Assembly (NCBI GenBank): GCA_008973525.1
Contig: WACJ01000076.1
Span: 124,001-188,000 of the forward strand
Source of the DNA: Stenopsyche tienmushanensis
Lineage: Eukaryota; Arthropoda; Insecta; Trichoptera; Stenopsychidae
DNA length: 64,000 nucleotides
Reading direction: 5' to 3'
Positions 25,155 to 37,639 of this stretch are shown one piece after another. The notes beneath the pieces were generated by a model. That model searched no databases and had not been told where the DNA came from. It was given only the letters and a program-made list of their open reading frames with translations. Position numbers and translations under genes: made by a program. The stretch's first letter is position 1, and every line of letters starts with the position of its first letter.

Positions 25155-28100
25155 TATAGCCTTAAATATCAGATTTTCACTGAAATCAAAAATGAAAATA
25201 ATGTTTCCAAATTTGTATAATGAACTATAAAATTATATATGTCTACTATATAATAATTTTAAAATTCTATATATCCTAAAATTAAAAGAATCAAAGCTGA
25301 ACCAAAAAACTTTATTTAACCATACAACAATAAAAAAAAAAGATGAACTGTGACCATAGCTACCACGCCTTGATAGTATTTTGTTAAAAATCAAACCACA
25401 TCTTGCGATTAAAAATGAATACAATCGTAGACTTCAAAACAGTACGCAATTACAGGATTTTATTTTAGAAAAGTATCAATGACGCCATCTCACAATAGTA
25501 AAACTGCAGAAAAAATTACATTAGGTACCATTAAAACTACTCAGTAATTTCAAACAATTATTATAGTACACTATCGATGTTAGCGATGACTATATTTTTA
25601 TAATTTGAAAAAAAATTAAAGATATTTTTTTTATATAGTCGTTCAATTTTCAAATATTTTGTATGAGTCCTGTAACACTTAATTTATTGCGAAGCTCAAT
25701 CATAGACGATATAATATCGTTTTTAGTATGACATTTCCGTTTTATTCTAAGCAATAAAAAGGAAGTAATAAAATAGAACGCAAGAATACACTTTGCAGTC
25801 ATATCGGTGAAAATATATTAAAAAAAACAAATTTAAGGACCTCGCGTTCAATTCTCCCACCTAAAAACGAACATTGAAAACACTATTTGATTGTTTAAAT
25901 ACAACTGAAGGACTTTAATGGAATTTGATACGACTATTCATATATTTGAATACAAACTTGGATTTTTGTTATGTTGTGGCGCAAACGCTTCGCTCGCCTT
26001 ACGTTTTCTATCAAAGACCTCGCTGAAAATTATTACAATAGTCTATTCGAGATATACGAAACTTGAATATAAAATTGAAACGTAACATACTATACGATTA
26101 TACTTCTAATTTCTTAGCGTAGCGAGTTCCATCTGGGATGTTTCCCTGAGAGGAGAGGATTTTTCAGTATAATGAATCGCGTCGCCTTCCACACGTGGCA
26201 CGACTGGGATAAAGTTATTGTGAAGGATACATTAAATAGGATAAGATATATGAGTGGGTTGCAAAATTATAATGATTTTCTTATATAAGCTCATTAACCG
26301 TCGAGTGGCTTAATTCATTTTGTTAGAATTTAATTTTTGGGAATTAGGATATCAAATTGAAATCTTTTCCGACCCAATCGATCGGATCGGTGAATATGTT
26401 TTCGAGAGCCTTTTACTCTCGTTGGATACGTTTAATGAAATGCAAATTATGAACGAAAGTCTGCCCATAATTGAACCGTAGCATAGTAATTATTATTTCA
26501 TTTCAGTCGAATTGTCTAATTTGGGCAAAACAGATAGTCGGTGGGCGTAGATGTCGATATTCACACTACAATAGGTGATGAATGAAGATGAGTAATCTCG
26601 AAAGGTATCTATCGAAGTAATTCGAAAACAATGACAGTCTATTGTTCTCGAAGAACAACCGATTCGAGGTGCGCGTCTCCGTTTAATGTCTCTCTTCGGA
26701 ATGTCTGTCGTTAATTTGAATACGATTCGCACATCCACATTACTCAACGATCTGACGATCGCAATTTTGAAGAAGAATCTATAAGGCAAAAAATATCCAA
26801 TGGCGTCGTGGGCGTTTCTCGGTAAACTGGGCAATTCGTACATTTAAATAAAGTTTATCAAAAATCAGTTCCCTGGTGTATCACCGAAGCGACATAGTTG
26901 CTTCAGATTGAACTAATTAAAACAATCACTTTAGGAATCAATCAAATTATTAGATTATTTGAACAATATTAGATGATTGATAATTAGACCTGCTTATTAT
27001 TTTATAAAACTAAAAGGTATCCTCCTCTTGTGTATATTTTAAATTACGCACAACGTAGTCTAAAGCTTAAGCTATTGCGTTAATGTGTGTTACGAAACGT
27101 TCTCAGGATGACTTGCCCAGTTATTTGATTTTTTGTATTTAAGACTCATAATTATTTATCATAAAATTGAAAGAAAAATGTTTCATTAACTATCTATTAG
27201 TTACTTGTCGTAATCCACTTGAGGTAGGGCAATTTCTTCGCCTTAGAAATTCTCGTTATTCTATTGAAAATGCTAAAGTATGCTAGACGAGTTTGAATGT
27301 GATGCCGAGAGCGTGTAGTTTTAGGTAGAGATGAGCAATTATGTTGTTACATGTCGCACGAAATAATCGGCCTTTCTTATCGTCGCAGTGCAAAGTTGCA
27401 AAGTGCCGAGTCATGTCCTTCCTTCCGCTCCTCGCGGAACCTTCGCAAACTTTGCACACGAGGAAATAAAGCTGGCGACGACGTTTCCTGCTAATTTTAT
27501 TCCAAATAGTTGGGCTTTTTGACACGATTTCATAGATTACGAAACACGATCAGTGGCGCCAAACGGTGGTTTCGGCATCCGATCTAAATAATTAAGCATA
27601 TCGCGCCCTTCCTGACGGTGCAGTCGCATCCGAGCCGGGCGGTTCGAATTTTTTTCATGAGTGATTCAAATTTTTAAAGCTCTATGAATATTCGAGCAAC
27701 ATTTAAATTCATTTGCAGTGAAATTTGCGCGGAAACAGTACAGGGGTGAAGCAAATATCTGCCAAAACTTTCGCGACTGACGGATAAAACCGAACGCCCA
27801 ACGGACACGAAGTAATTAATATTCAGTCGACAATCGATTAATAAACAACTCTTCTCCCCGACAGATTTTATTTGAATACTTATCAACTATCACGACAATA
27901 ATTCGATTCAGCATAACCAGGAGCCACCCCTGCTTCTGTTCTACTCGAGGGTCGATTTAAATAAATAATTCAACGTTCCGATCGTAAATTATTTTCAGCT
28001 ACACTGTATTATATGCATATAATAAAACATGTTTAATTCATTCCACCGCATTTTGACGATCCGATGCTAAAAAGAAGGGAATTCATTTAGAGCGCATGAA

Positions 28101-29580
28101 CTGCATAGAGTCGCTGCCAAAATGCTTTATGCATGAAAACGAACTTCATATTTAATGTATGCGTCGATTATAAAATCTGTATAAAATCAATTATTCGGAA
28201 TGCTCAATGTAGATGATTGCAGTATCGCGTGACTGTTTCGTCTTTGAAAGCGATGTTAATATCACAGTCATTTTCACGAACTGCCACCGCCAACCTAAAA
28301 ATGTCACCAACTTTTTTAATTGACATGATGGTTCGAGTATTCGATATTTTTTTAAAAATCAATTGAACCAAGCCTCTGTTGCAGAGAATAAATTTGCATT
28401 AAAATTCAATTTTTGCCAGAAAATTCAATCAATATAATTCGCTTACGGAGTATCATATTCCATTTTTAACCGGCTTTCGACAGAGCGGCATGAGATTTTA
28501 TTACATTTTTTTTATTAAAATGCAGTATTTAAAAATGAATTTAGTATATTGATAGAATCGTTATCATTATATAGTTGGATATAGAAAAATGTAATAATTT
28601 TTGGAGGAAAAATGATTTCTATGCAATTAAAAGTTCACATGGAAAATAAAAGAAAATCAGGCGTCCGTTCGTGCTAGTCTTCGTGTCGATCGCTTGTTAG
28701 CATCTGCTGGAAAACTATTTTCCGAAGGAAAATTCGTATAGAATTCGAGCAATTATCGAAGAAAATTGTCTCGAAAATGAAACAAGATTGATACAATCGG
28801 TGTATTGAGCGACACGAGAAGAGCATCTAGGGACTAGTTAATTGAGTTAATTTAAATACAAGCACAAAATAATACATTAAATACAATAGAAATGCATGTT
28901 ACACTGTTTACGTATTAATTTTTATTTGTGAAATTGAAAATCATGTTTTTTAATTTAATACATCAACCAATGCACTGTACATGCAATGTAAGTTATTCAA
29001 GCAGTCGAAGTAATCTGATATTAAAGTATAAATGAAAGACAGGAAATGCTGTATCTTAATATTGAAATTAAAATTTAAAGTTATATTGATATTGAATAAT
29101 TTCAAGTTAAATTAAATTTCTGTATAATAATATAATTTTATTTAGCGTAAAATGATAAATTATTCATCTGTGAAATCACAAAAACCACTAATACCAAAAT
29201 ATATTCATTATGCTTTTATCGTTGAAGAAATACGATAAAAATAAGTTCTTCACTAAACAAAAATATCCACTACGGCGTATTTTACCATATATATGTTATA
29301 AGAATAAAAATAGGGAATGAATCGATCGATGTATTCACATGAAGGTTTTTATTGTGTATTAATATAATAATATTTAGAAAATAAATTCGCTTGAGATATT
29401 AGCAGCTTTTAATGTTTACGGAGATTCATTTTAAATCTAATATTATAATAACGTCCCATAAAAGTCACGGTGTTAATAAAATTTTATTATGATCATTTTT
29501 ATACGTTTTATAAAAATAATGCTTTCAAACTACTGCATAGACAAAAGACTATAGATACATTCCTGTTAATGGGAGGCAAA
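25155..29580. other. Stretch with no recognised gene
   Basis: AT-rich with CpG-richer pieces near 26.1-26.4 and 27.3-27.9 kb. The longest frame (116 codons, minus, 26,493-26,843) is unrecognised. No transposon remnant was identified. Confidence 0.45.
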
Positions 29581-29587
29581 CATATAC

Positions 29588-29712
29588 GGTAAATTGAAAA
29601 CGACTACTAATATTTGTTTTTTTTTTTAATTAAATCTAAATTCAAATCTGGTTAGGTTAGGTTAGGTTTGTTTGTTTTCATTGTGTCGAAATGAACGCGT
29701 TTTCAATTTACC
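29588..29712 (+). mobile_element. Miniature inverted-repeat element with internal TTAGG units
   Basis: A perfect 15-bp inverted repeat, GGTAAATTGAAAACG at 29,588-29,602 and its complement at 29,698-29,712, bounds a 125-bp segment without coding capacity. Its interior holds a poly-T tract and three tandem TTAGG units (29,650-29,667). Size and structure fit a MITE. Target duplication is uncertain because both flanks are rich in ATA. No second copy was noticed in this window. Confidence 0.5.
29650..29667 (+). repeat. Interstitial TTAGG telomere-type repeat (3 units)
   Basis: GGTTAGGTTAGGTTAGG is the insect telomere unit in tandem. It lies inside the inverted-repeat element at 29,588-29,712. Such a short internal tract does not indicate a chromosome end; a repair insertion or chance gain within the element are both possible. 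Confidence 0.85.
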
Positions 29713-29874
29713 AAAATATATTTGAAAAATTACATGTAATCAAATATCATTGCAAAGCATTTGTAATCAAATATCTTAGTTCTTGGCCACATATAATTGA
29801 ACTCTTGACTTAGACAATATAAATTAATCATTATGTATGTATGTCTGAACATCAAGGAATTCTAACCAATACTT

Positions 29875-30078
29875 CCCAAAATAGATTAAGTTACGTAGCA
29901 AAGATCGTTCAATGGACAGCGTCTGCTGAATTTATTTCAAAATAAAATGTAAGCATCAAAATCCATTAACTTATGAATTCATATTTTTAGATTCGTCAAT
30001 GTGTCCCGAGCATAATAATTTTTAGGTAACAGTTTTTTTTCTACAAAAAACATAGCAACTCACCGGTGAATCGCTGGC
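29875..30078 (+). repeat. Dispersed repeat R3, copy 1
   Basis: Matches 43,233-43,413 in the same orientation. Shared landmarks in order are CAAAATA.ATT.AGTTAC.TAGCA, an A/T-rich middle ending in AAATGTAA.CA, and the 10-bp palindrome TCACCGGTGA (30,060-30,069 here). Copies differ by small indels and many substitutions. There is no coding capacity. Probably a non-autonomous transposon; the class is undetermined. Confidence 0.6.
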
Positions 30079-30352
30079 GCTTTAATGGTTAATTATTGTT
30101 TATTACTCATCAAATTGGCAATAGTTTTCATCACGCACACGCGTTAAAATATGGCCACCAACTACACTTTCGGTAGGTTACAAGTACAATCGCTAATTAC
30201 CACATGCTAAATATTGTCATTTAATGAAAGAAAAAAAACGTTTTTTTTTGTATATATTTTCGTATATTTGCATGGGGTTTACAACAGTTTTATCGCGTAA
30301 ATAGAGAAACAGTATCCAAGATGAAATTCAAACGTATCAAGCCCCAAAATAT

Positions 30353-30405
30353 TACGTTTTACAAATCCAATTGGACGTTTTCAAAATCAAATTGGACGCT
30401 TTATA
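30353..30405 (-). repeat. Inverted partial copy of the 21-bp repeat
   Basis: Two to three units of the 21-bp motif lie here in the opposite orientation (AAATTGGACG, TTGGACGTTTTC), about 25 bp before the plus-strand array that starts near 30,426. The two together form an imperfect large hairpin, an arrangement absent from the 25.06- and 47.44-kb loci. Confidence 0.7.
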
Positions 30406-30425
30406 GTATTTTATATTTTTATTTT

Positions 30426-30643
30426 GTTTTGTAAAACATCCAGTTTGATTTGTATAGCGATCATTTTGATTTCGAAAACGTCCAACTTGATTTGTAAAAC
30501 ATCATATTTGGTTAATAAAACGTCCAATTTGTAGTGAAAAACCTGTAAAATACTAGGGTCCATTTTTTTTGTAAAACATTCAACTTGGTTTGTAAAATAT
30601 CCAATTTGGTTTGTAAAACGTCCAACTTGAAGTGAAAAACCTG
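30426..30643 (+). repeat. 21-bp tandem repeat array, locus 2
   Basis: The longest array of this family: about eight or nine 21-bp units with core GTAAAACGTCCAATTTG. The cap AGTGAAAAACCTG occurs twice, near 30,533 and at 30,630-30,643, so the array appears to have been duplicated internally. On the minus strand the unit length of seven codons gives KLDVLQT-like heptads within a 60-codon frame. That frame is short and unrelated to known proteins, so the coding reading is not favoured. Confidence 0.8.
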
Positions 30644-31079
30644 AATAGATTTATAATGCGATCTGTTAGTTGCAAAATTATCTCCAGATTTCACACAATG
30701 AATGTGAGTTTTTCATTTTCATACAATTTTCAGGATCAATTATTAGATAAATATAACACATGAAAACTATCGGTCGTTTTATGTTCAGTAAAAAATATAG
30801 TGAAAAAAAATCTGATCTGTAAAATCGGAACACTTATTTTGTTGGGTATTCGAATCCAGATGTCTAAAAGCGTGTAGATTTTTTTGAGAAACTTTTCGAA
30901 TGACTGTCGCCGAACATACTGTCTGAAGAGTCTGACAGCTGAAAACAGTTCGGAGAGGAATCCGGCGATACCGATCGTCTAAAAAGTAAGCTCGCACACC
31001 CCGAGCCGCTCGGGTCAGACGACAAACGAAACGAGTGTTTAAATATACACGCACGAGCAGAGGGCATCGTTAATTAACA

Positions 31080-31450
31080 TGGAGCGTAACGGCGGTGCGG
31101 GTGCGGGTGGGCGGCTATAGGGTGGCTGGGGTGGGCGGGGAGTCGTACGGGGGATGGAAGCACCTAATTACGTGCAGTGTCAGCCCGCGGAGAGCTGAAC
31201 GTGTCGCGCTGTCCAAAGCAGACGCCCGGCGGACGACTATTCATTCCCCTCGTTTTACACGCCCTAACACGCGGTCTACTAACAGCGCGATCCGTCTCCA
31301 GCTTTACGATCGTTTTTATTCGAGGAAGGCACCCGACACTAAAAGGGCGTCGTCCGGGTCGGGCGATTCACGTCGACTCTACGAAAATGGCTCGTCAAAA
31401 TATCATCATTTCGCATGTCGACTGTTGACCGCGTCTATGCTCGGATCGTC
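31080..31450. other. GC/CpG-rich segment
   Basis: G-rich at its start (GGTGCGGGTGCGGGTGGGCGG) and CpG-rich throughout, in contrast to the AT-rich flanks. A plus frame of 148 codons (31,095-31,541) and another of 83 codons overlap here, but neither has a recognisable domain, and long frames are expected where stop codons are rare. Candidates are a promoter-type CpG patch, an unrecognised exon or a repeat fragment. Confidence 0.35.
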
Positions 31451-33480
31451 TCCTTCGTTGAGCGACCGATTTCAACGGAAAGGCGAAATCGACGATTCAT
31501 CTATTCTAAAAATTCCAAAAATAAATGCCTCGTCGCGTTAAACGAACCGAATAAGGTATTTGCCTCGAATTCAGTGAAAAGCTAAAAAAGACATTCGAAC
31601 CGCAGAGGATTTAAGTCAACGTCAAAATGTGACATTTTCCCCGCAGAAGAGTCAATAGGACGATCTAAATCATCCGAGCGCCCGGAGCGGCTCAAAATCG
31701 ACGACCCAAATTTATTCAAACGTTTCAACGTTCGGCACGGAATCTGAATTTTTCGAAACGAAAAAGGCTGCACTCGACTCGGTAGCGTTGCAGATTCGCA
31801 TCGGCGATGATTAATTTCGTAATTCGACTCGACTACCGCAATTTGGACGAAAATGTCGACTGAAGTACCAGAAACCGGAACATTCGCCTGGGTTTTTATT
31901 CCGCAAAAGAGCAAACGGACACATCTGGCCGCATTCATACGGAGACGTAAATACTTTGTTAGTCTTTTCAGCGTTTGACACAATAATTCTTTTTACAGCG
32001 CGTCACGGGAAGCGCATGAATAATTCTGACGAGGGTTCCCCTTCAAAGTAACCGAGCATTTTGAGTCTCTTTATGAACGCAAAACAAAGAGCGACTTCGT
32101 CTTTTTGTACGTTATGCTTTTTTGATCTTATTTTCGCTCGTCGGGTTGAGCGCGAACGACGACTATTTTGGGGATCGAAACCGTTTTTATTCTAATTTTT
32201 TATCAAACAAACAAACCCGGCCTTTCGACGGCTCTCTCGCGACAGCCTCCTCGCCGACTTTTGATCGATCGAAGCCGAACTAATCCTATTCATCTCGGAT
32301 AAATCGCAAGAAACGTCGATATAATTCTTCGCGAGCAGACATTCCCGAATAAAAAAAACAATCCTATAAATTTGAGGGCAAAGAAAGAAGTCAGAGGACG
32401 GAGCGCACCGCTCCGAAAGCTTTCAATCGAAAACATAAACGTCGATTGACCCTCATCAGCGATCTTCCGGACGTTCGGAAATGTCGACGATGAAATATAT
32501 TAATGCAACGACCTTTTTGAATGAACCGATCTACCGGAAGTGGATAATCCGACCTCTTTACCGCGTTTTTATCTAATAAAGGTAAGAATTTACCCCCACA
32601 TCGAATCGGATCGAAAGCGCTCAAGCAAGCTATTCATTCCAATACCATTTTTTAACGAAAAATATTAGTAGTGTAACAATCGCGTTGAAGCAGAGGACTG
32701 TCGATAATTCGTAGCGACGAGTTGACATAAGAAAATGAAAATCATATAATGATTTAAACGGAATAACCGGAAAAACTCCATGTCGCTTACGTTTTTGAAG
32801 ATTGACCCAATATTTTAAAAAGGACTAAAATGAGATTTTTTTCAAAGGAATCGAGAGACACACAGTAGATAAAGATAGTAAATATAGCTTATTCCTAAAA
32901 ATAATGTAACGCGGACAGTTTGAATAGAAGCCTTCGACGAGAATGGAAACGTACTCGGGAAGCTCAGGCTCGTTTGCGTGCGACAGGTTCGTTAGCAGAC
33001 TCGACGCCGTTATTCAGACCGAAGGTGGTTACGTCGAAAAATAAACTCGAGCTCATACAATACAAATACTATCTAATATGATTTGAAATATTAAAATTAA
33101 TGTTATAAACTTTGACAAAGTTATGGTGGTTTTAAATTGGTAACGTTTGATCTGACAGATTATATATATATATATATCTTGTATATTCGTCTTTTAGTGC
33201 GATTCTTTAAATGCAGTGCATCTTTCGCGAATTCAAAAAGTAAATTAAAAACTGGACAGAGCGACGGAGCTCGAAATGTTTGCATCGAATGAGAAAAATG
33301 GCTTCTTTTACTTTGTCTTGTCTTTAGCAGAAATTTGACACCGAGAATGGTCCCTCGAGCCGGTCGGGATAAAAGTTTCAGTGACAATTCCTAAAGCGAT
33401 CATAAATTGTCGGGACGAGGGTCCGAAGCGAAAGCGAGAAACTAGCATGGGAAAAGTTAGTATTTTTGTCTCGAGATAAA
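31450..33480. other. CpG-containing stretch with no recognised gene
   Basis: Intermediate composition with many CpGs. A 133-codon minus frame (31,582-31,983) is unrecognised. An (AT)n tract lies at 33,160-33,178. Confidence 0.4.
33160..33178 (+). repeat. (AT)n microsatellite
   Basis: About nine TA units. Confidence 0.9.
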
Positions 33481-33680
33481 CGAAGGTCCTCCCGGATCGT
33501 CATATGCAAAGTGGGGAAGGGCAGGAGGGTGACGGGGTGTAGGGCGCTTTGCCACTTCGTTTGCATTCGGTGCGTGCCCCGGGTGCGAATTTCCGCCCGA
33601 GCGCCCCAAAGCGCACGAGGAAAACCGCCTACGAACGAACGATAAAAAATTAAACGCCCGGTGAAAAACAAAACCTGCGA
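33480..33680. other. GC-rich segment with paired octamer-like inverted repeats
   Basis: Contains ATGCAAAGTGG (33,504-33,514) and its near-complement CCACTTCGTTTGCAT (33,552-33,566), plus GGCGCTTTG/CAAAGCGC arms further out. ATGCAAA is the half-site of POU/octamer-type binding sites, so this could be a regulatory segment. A 114-codon minus frame crosses it but shows no known domain. Function is inferred from composition and motif pairing only. Confidence 0.3.
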
Positions 33681-34709
33681 AAGAAACGGACGAAATGAAC
33701 TCACGTCTTTTGACGGAGACACAGCCTACCGCGGATCTAATAAGCTTTGCTGAATTTTAGATGAATCGCCTCCATATTTCATAACGTCAGATAAAAAGAA
33801 TATTTCGACGTTTCCGGAAGCGGGCCAAAATATGAAAAGGTAAAGTAAACAATTTATCAATATGAAAATAAAGTCACACTACGATGATGCGAATCATGGG
33901 GGACACCGCTCGAGTTCGTTCCGAGACTAAACATATGACTCAATTTTATCGAGGATCTAGAAAATATTTTACTTTCAGAGAGATCTTCTTTGAATAATTA
34001 TCTTCGTCTGTTGTGAAAGGAATGCGCATGTTTGACATGGGTATGTTTAATTTAAGAAATAGAGTGTATTATGCGAGCACTGAGAGATTGCATATGCGAA
34101 GCTAACATAATAAAGCTCAACCCGAAGAGCGTCTACCGAGACTTTCCGCACTAAACCCGACCCTGATCTTTTCATATCTCAACGGCACAATACGACTGTT
34201 CTCCGTATACATCTTACATCGTATAAATCATTTTATTTCTAATTTAATAAACGTATTATATAACCGCTGAAGCATATAAATTCCCCCAGTAATTTCATTT
34301 TAAGTTTATAACAGCACATATGCCAATAATGCAAATATATATATTTCAATTAACATTAAGCTACTATGTCTCACTATTACTTTTTTTGATTTCTAGATTT
34401 TTAGCCAGTCAAAATCATGTTTCATTAAAAATGACCGATTTGTTAGTCAATCTTAAATATGGATCCTTTGGCAAATACGTATTTACGGCCAAGGCTAATG
34501 TGTTTATTTTTTAAATATAACAAAGGCGTCATTCATTGACTACTCTGCAATGTCTCGAAGAGAGGTTTAATGTGTTCAGTCTTACTATAAGTCACCATTT
34601 TCAGGATTCTTGCGACCGGGGATTTTTTGTGTTTCAAAGTTGCCGCATCTGGACGTCCGCATTATTCCAACGGAGAGGTCGTCGCGCACTCTCGCCACCT
34701 ACTGTCGGT

Positions 34710-35231
34710 GTGAAATCCGCGCGGTCATTTACTTTGCAGAACAATACTGCTCAGAAGCTCGTGGAAGTTTACGGTAGTGATGTGATGAGTCGACAATATA
34801 TCACGAAATGGGTTAAGTCGTTCAGAGAAAGCCGTACTGATAATCACAACAATCATCAGGGATTTTTGACAAACTTGTTAAAAAAAAAGAAGAACAAGTA
34901 CGAAACGACAGTGACCATTTCGCTTGATGATCTTCATGAAGAATTTCCTGACATTCCTCGAAGTCTCTTTTGTGATATTGTATCGGAAAAATTTGGTTAC
35001 GAGAAGTCATGTGCGAGATGAGTGCCCAGAACGCGACACGTGAATTTTTGGATCGTTTTGCACAGAAGGGAGAAGTTTTTCTGGACTCTCGTAACGGGGG
35101 ATGAGACGTGGGTGTGTCACTACACCCCAGAATCCAAAAAGAGCTGGCGGCGGAGGTCTATGACACTGGCATACAAAAGTGCCCCGACTACAGAAATATT
35201 CCGATCTCGATTATGTTTAAAAATAGTTTAA
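34710..35231 (+). pseudogene. Mariner-family transposase remnant A
   Basis: The frame from 34,710 reads LVEVYGSDVMSRQYITKWVK then FRESRTDNHNNHQG, the second helix-turn-helix of a mariner transposase, and continues to the DLHEEFP.IPRSL.CDIVSE stretch and YEKSCAR. A TGA at 35,019 replaces the Trp codon of the usual CARWVP. After a deletion the next frame gives LVTGDETWVCHYTPESKKSW (from about 35,094), which carries the first catalytic Asp. The second (HDN) and third (SPDLAPSD) catalytic regions are missing. A TIR-like GATCCTCG followed by TATA ends at about 35,306-35,310; the 5' end was not found. Clearly dead. Confidence 0.85.
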
Positions 35232-35309
35232 TATATTTGTTATCCTGTGAATTTCAATTAAATATCTTACTTAAATTTTGTAACGTTTTTTTCTGGATGA
35301 TCCTCGTAT

Positions 35310-36870
35310 ATTATAACTTTTGTTGATAGAGAAAGATGTCCTTGCTTTTTAGCAAAACTAGTATAGCTTTATAGTAGACAACTTAAAAAATTAAGCAAGA
35401 AATTATTTCCATGTCAGTTTTTCGATGTCGATAAAAGCAATATTTCTGCAAGATAGTGAAAATCCATAAAATATGTTTTTATAATTTTATTAAACCGTTC
35501 TATAAGTAATTTCTTTCATTTTTTAAGATAAAATAAGATTGAAATTATTTTATTTATATGATATGTTTTATAATCTTGTTCTTCAATGCTCAATCATTTA
35601 AAATGAATATTAGAAATTTAGGTAAATCGAAGCAGAAAATTTCGTGATCAAGAAAATATTGCTGACACTCGCACCTATAGATATGTCTACTAGTTTGGAC
35701 ATTTGCTGATCTATTTACGAGGTAATTTTGAAGAATAAGGAAAGAGATCATGAATCAACTAGTTGAAATACAAAAAACGAAAATGTTGATTGATTTTAGC
35801 TCTCACGACCTGCGTCAAATGGTCCACAAGATTTCATGATGAAAACATGTTTTTCCTTTTGAATTGAGAGGATTGGTGTACGAAATTGAAATTTATTCTA
35901 TGTTAAAATTTGAAAATATATTTTATTGGAGCATATTGTAACTAATTTGGGATTGAAACGGGACATATTTATGTCTCCACTGTATATATTCGTCGGTTGT
36001 ATATTCACATAATCATAAATCGATTTTAGCAGATTAAACAACGTAAAAAATAGTTAATTAGTGAGCGCGCTCGTTTTTGCCGCAGGAAATGTCGGATGCC
36101 CTTCTTGTCGTCAAACTTGAAAGGCTTCGATAACATTTTTTTACGAACTCGAAACTAATCCATTAAGCGAGTTTTCTGCGAGGGAGATGAGAAAATTGAG
36201 ATAATTTTTAAATCGAAGGTTCGGTAACGAGAGGAGGTTAATATTATATTTAAGCGATAGACGTCTACTGCCATGCTGGGTAATTAATCTTCTCGCGCTT
36301 TCGAGATCTGAGACTTTGTGGGATTCGACAGGAAGCTGACCTAGTCTCTTCGCCGTGTGAGAGAGCTCTTCTTCGATTCCTCGCGTCGTGAATCATCGAA
36401 AATACGAAAAGGAAACATTCCTCCGAGAAAAATAAATCACAATAGTGTCTTAATTTGTCTGAAGCGTGAATATCGTTAATATATGGCCGTCGGAAGCGCG
36501 ATTTTGTTTTCTAGTTTTAAAATAGAAAGAGACATATTCGCTAGAATGAAAGCTGACGTATTCGTATCCGAACGGAATGAGATACACGTACGATGAAAAA
36601 TTTGATATGTCGGTACGTGTCTCTCGGCAAAACTCACATCTACTTTGCGTCACGATACTCATATCTCTTCGAATAGATCGTGTCTTCTTCTTATCCTCCT
36701 CGAGGCCCGCCGGATTCTCGGTAATTGATAAATTATTATATGCTTGCTATGCGGCATAATAACATTTCGTACGTTTACAGTTTCTGCTCAAAGTGATATT
36801 TTGGGACCAAACATGGTTTTTGAACTAATTCTGTAAAACACACCTAATTAACATACGAGTACATGGTGGC
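35310..36870. other. Stretch with no recognised gene
   Basis: AT-rich to about 36,050, then more CpG-rich (36,060-36,700) with frames of at most 70 codons. Nothing recognised. Confidence 0.4.
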
Positions 36871-36874
36871 ACTA

Positions 36875-37635
36875 TTAACATGTATGGTAGGATGATCGCC
36901 TATTTGCGAGCGAATTCCAGTGATTCAGAAAGAGCACTCTTTTACGCTACATATATTAAACGATTGCACAGATCGATAACCCAAATTCATTGACTCATAA
37001 TGATGTGAATGATATAATAAATCGATTCCAAGTTTAATATGATTTTGGACAATTAGGACAATATGACCCTTTTTACATTTTTTTTTCCACTTCCTGGCGA
37101 TTGAGAATTTATCTAATATTTTTGTAACAAAGGATACAATACCTTTTAATAGATTTTCCCTGCGGATTTTTATGAATTTATAAGCCGTGAAACGTTCTTT
37201 TCGCTTTCTTCTTTTCATTGTTGGGCTTAACATTTTTCGACCGCTACCATTCTCTTACTGGAAGTACCCGTATTTTTTTGATTTGAGTATAAAAAAATAC
37301 TAATATATTTGCAGAAAAAGTATGCTTTTAAACCGAATCAAGGTTCCAAGGGTAAATGCAGTGCAAAAGATGCGCCACATGTCTTTCGTGTTTATCCCGT
37401 GCGTTAAATTATCGCATCGTCATTCTTTCTGTTTACGCTTCGACTATCGAATTTGGGGACCGCGAGAAAAAATACCGATTCACGTTGGGCGACGAGAGTG
37501 TTAAATATGTTGCGCGTTGCGGCTGCTGGGGTCCCGACAGATAAGTGGATCTGCACGGATAATAAATGGTGAACGAGCAAATATAGCATCCAAGGCTATG
37601 AAGATTTTGAATTAGCTCACTACTCAAAGGGTTAA
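36875..37635 (+). mobile_element. TTAA-flanked (piggyBac-type) non-autonomous element, copy 1
   Basis: Starts at TTAA (36,875) and ends GCTCACTACTCAAAGGGTTAA (37,615-37,635). Its first 160 bp match 47,899-48,110 (TCGC.TATTTGCGA.CGAATT, then GATTG.A.AGATCG, then AACCCAAATT). The last 20 bp match the ends of the copies at 40,395, 48,180 and 55,558. The interior (37,322-37,560) weakly resembles 40,220-40,370. No transposase was found. Assignment to piggyBac rests on the TTAA target and the GGGTTAA terminus. Confidence 0.5.
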
Positions 37636-37639
37636 AAGG

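Noticed and set aside
31095..31541. 148-codon plus-strand open frame
   Set aside because: Lies in GC-rich DNA where stop codons are scarce. Arg/Ser-rich composition with no domain suggests chance.
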